From NCBI GenBank assembly GCA_013339895.1, contig JABACO010000009.1:8877188-8941187 (forward strand): DNA of 64,000 nt, given 5' to 3'. The stretch is from Ephydatia muelleri (lineage: Eukaryota > Porifera > Demospongiae > Spongillida > Spongillidae). The number at the start of each line of letters is the position of its first letter. Position 1 is the first letter of the stretch. Below, one piece after another: positions 62,097 through 64,000 of the stretch. The position numbers were made by a program, and so were the translations under genes. A model generated the notes under the pieces. That model saw nothing but the letters and a program-made list of their open reading frames with translations. It made no database searches and was not told the origin of the DNA.

Positions 62097-62580
62097 CTGT
62101 GAGGGGAGGGGGTGGGAGAGAAAAAGGTCACCTAGTGACAATTGCATGCGCGGTGGTAGATATATATCTGCAGAATAGTCAAAGATATTTAAAAACTCAA
62201 CAATAAAGCCACAGTAGCAAATTAAATGCATTTATTACCTTTAGTTTGGTTGAGGCTTTTAAATGTTCAGTGATTATGGATTATGTTTTCCGCTGCTAGT
62301 TTAATAATACACAATTCAGTTAAACTCTTTTGTGGGCAAAAAAATAATAATTATAGCTAGGGCCATGTCATATCATGCGGAAGTGCTTCCGCATTGTGAG
62401 AAATGTTCCTTGCAAACAATTCCTAAGTACTTGATTTAATTTCCTGTGAACAAAGGTGTTGACTACGAAAACACTGATTAACGGTTTCATTGAGCAAAGT
62501 GCGGGTCTTATGTATTTCAGCTGAAGCACAATATTAACTCTTTTATGGACAATGAAAGAGTTTAAAGTTGCAATATATAT
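62097..62580. other. Myotubularin gene intron, no feature recognised
   Basis: AT-rich unique sequence between the last myotubularin exon and the minisatellite. No coding exon seen. Confidence 0.4.
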
Positions 62581-62582
62581 TA

Positions 62583-63785
62583 TTGAGAAGTGGGACAAGG
62601 CAAGGGAGAGGTGGGACAAGGCAAGGGAGAGGTGGGACAAGGCAAGGAAGAGGTGAGACAAGGCAAGGAAGAGGTGGGACAAGGCAAAGGGAGAGGTGGG
62701 ACAAGGCAAGGGAGAGGTGGGACAAGGCAAGGGAGAGGTGGGACAAGGCAAGGAAGAGGTGGGACAAGGCAAGGGAGAGGTGGGACAAGGCAAGGAAGAG
62801 GTGGGACAAGGCAAGGGAGAGGTGAGACAAGGCAAGGGAGAGGGTGAGACAAGGCAAGGAAGAGGTGGGACAAGGCAAGGAAGAGGTGGGACAAGGCAAG
62901 GAAGAGGTGGGACAAGGCAAGGGAGAGGTGAGACAAGGCAAGGGGAGGTGGGGTCAAGGTAAGGAAGAGGTGAGACAAGGTAAGGGAGAGGTGGGACAAG
63001 GCAAGGAAGAGGTTGAGACAAGGCAAGGGAGAGTGGGACAAAGGCAAGGAAGAGGTGGGACAAGGCAAGGGAGAGGTGGGACAAAGGCAAGGGAGAGGTG
63101 GGACAAGGCAAGGGAGAGGGGGACAAGGCAAGGAAGAGGTGAAGACAGGCAAGGGAGATGGGGTGGGACAAGGCAAGGAAGAGGTGAGACAAGGTAAGGA
63201 AGAGGTGCGGACAAGGCAAGGGAGAGGTGGGACAAGGCAAGGATGAGTGGGACAAGGCAAGGAGGGTGAGACCAAGGCAAGGGGAGGTGGGTCAAGGTAA
63301 GGAAGAGGTGAGACAAGGCAAGGAAGAGGTGAGACAAGGCAAGGGAGAGGTGGGACAAGGCAGGAGAGGGAGGTGGACAAGGCAAGGGAGAGGTGGGACA
63401 AGGCAAGGGAGAGGTGGGACAAGGCAAGGAGAGGGGTGGGACAAGGCAAGGGAGAGGTGGGACAAGGCAAGGATGAGGTGGGACAAGGCAAGGGAGAGGT
63501 GGGACAAGGCAAGGGGAGGTGGGGTCAAGGTAAGGAAGAGGTGAGACAAGGTAAGGGAGAGGTGGGACAAGGCAAGGAGAGGTGAGACAAGGCAAGGGAG
63601 AGGTGGGACAAGGCAAGGAAGAGGTGAGACAAGGCAAGGGAGAGGTGGGACAAGGCAAGGAAGAGGTGGGACAGGCAAGGAAGAGGTGGGACAAGGCAAG
63701 GGAGAGGTGGGACAAGGCAAGGGAGAGGTGGGACAAGGCAAGGGAGAGGTGGGACAAGGCAAGGGGAGGTGGGACAAGGCAAGGA
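62583..63785. repeat. 21-bp minisatellite GGGACAAGGCAAGGGAGAGGT
   Basis: About 57 tandem units alternating GGGAGAGGT and GGAAGAGGT, with occasional 1-bp slips. Because 21 is a multiple of three, it makes long ORFs in all frames (repeats of Pro-Cys-Leu-Ser and Gly-Gln-Gly-Lys type), which are artefacts. It probably sits in the myotubularin intron. Confidence 0.92.
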
Positions 63786-64000
63786 CCTCTCTTCATACAC
63801 CTTTCCAAATTAACTTAAAAATAAAAAAGTTCATTTTTGATTTCCATACATTAAATTGTTTGGAATTACCTACAGATGTCTGCCACAATAAAAGAGAAAA
63901 GTATTCACCTACTATTATGGGAGCACAACATTCATGTAGAAGAACACCTTGTAATGGTCCATTAAAAAATTTATATCATACCACTATTGCTTACACACGG
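63786..64000. other. Right edge, nothing recognised
   Basis: AT-rich unique sequence; no ORF or repeat of note. Confidence 0.4.

Noticed and set aside
62368-63808. Several long ORFs on both strands (up to about 310 codons)
   Set aside because: The 21-bp repeat is a multiple of three, so all frames stay open. The products are simple Leu/Pro/Cys/Ser or Gly/Gln/Lys repeats.
1-64000. tRNA, rRNA or other structured RNA genes
   Set aside because: No complete cloverleaf or rRNA segment noticed by eye; the A-box-like motifs at 11578-12980 lack the rest of a tRNA.

Overview
The window is eukaryotic and almost certainly animal DNA. Genes are split into many short exons with GT-AG and some GC-AG introns. 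The encoded proteins belong to metazoan families (LRRK1-type Roco kinase, OSTF1, a HEATR4-type HEAT protein, an inactive myotubularin), and introns are full of microsatellites and minisatellites. A RING element resembling N-terminal-RAG1 transposons points to a non-vertebrate animal, possibly a sponge, cnidarian or other invertebrate; the exact group cannot be read from sequence alone.

Layout. 1-20059 (block A): a degenerate RING/zinc-finger transposon-type gene (+), a complete 21-exon LRRK1-like gene (-, 2937-16890), OSTF1 (+, 17331-18849) and the 3' end of a HEAT-repeat gene (-). 20060-21059: exactly 1000 N. 21060-31148: the 5' two thirds of a second LRRK1-type gene (-; ankyrin, LRR, Roc, COR), cut by the gap before its kinase. 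About 31936-52070 (block B): a near-identical second copy of block A. 52071-64000, present once: the rest of the HEAT gene (to 55773), a head-to-head coiled-coil gene (+), two tandem NADPH-dependent FMN reductase-like genes (-), and the C-terminal exon of an MTMR10/11/12-type myotubularin (-), followed by a 1.2-kb minisatellite.

Blocks A and B match base for base over long stretches, introns included. They differ mainly by 1-2 bp indels and repeat length, concentrated next to the gap in A and at the left end of B. Each copy carries a frameshift the other lacks. Taking the intact version of each exon gives clean reading frames (LRRK1-like 2126 aa, OSTF1 212 aa). The simplest reading is that two overlapping contigs, or two haplotypes, were placed end to end around an arbitrary 1-kb gap, so the doubled genes may be one locus. 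A real recent segmental duplication is not excluded.

Biology. The LRRK1-like kinase and OSTF1 are divergently transcribed from a ~440-bp shared region; both families are tied to osteoclast function in vertebrates, yet are linked here in what looks like a boneless animal. The neighbouring LRRK1-type paralog shares patches of near-identity with it that run into introns, suggesting gene conversion. Downstream, the HEAT gene and the coiled-coil gene start only 68 bp apart.
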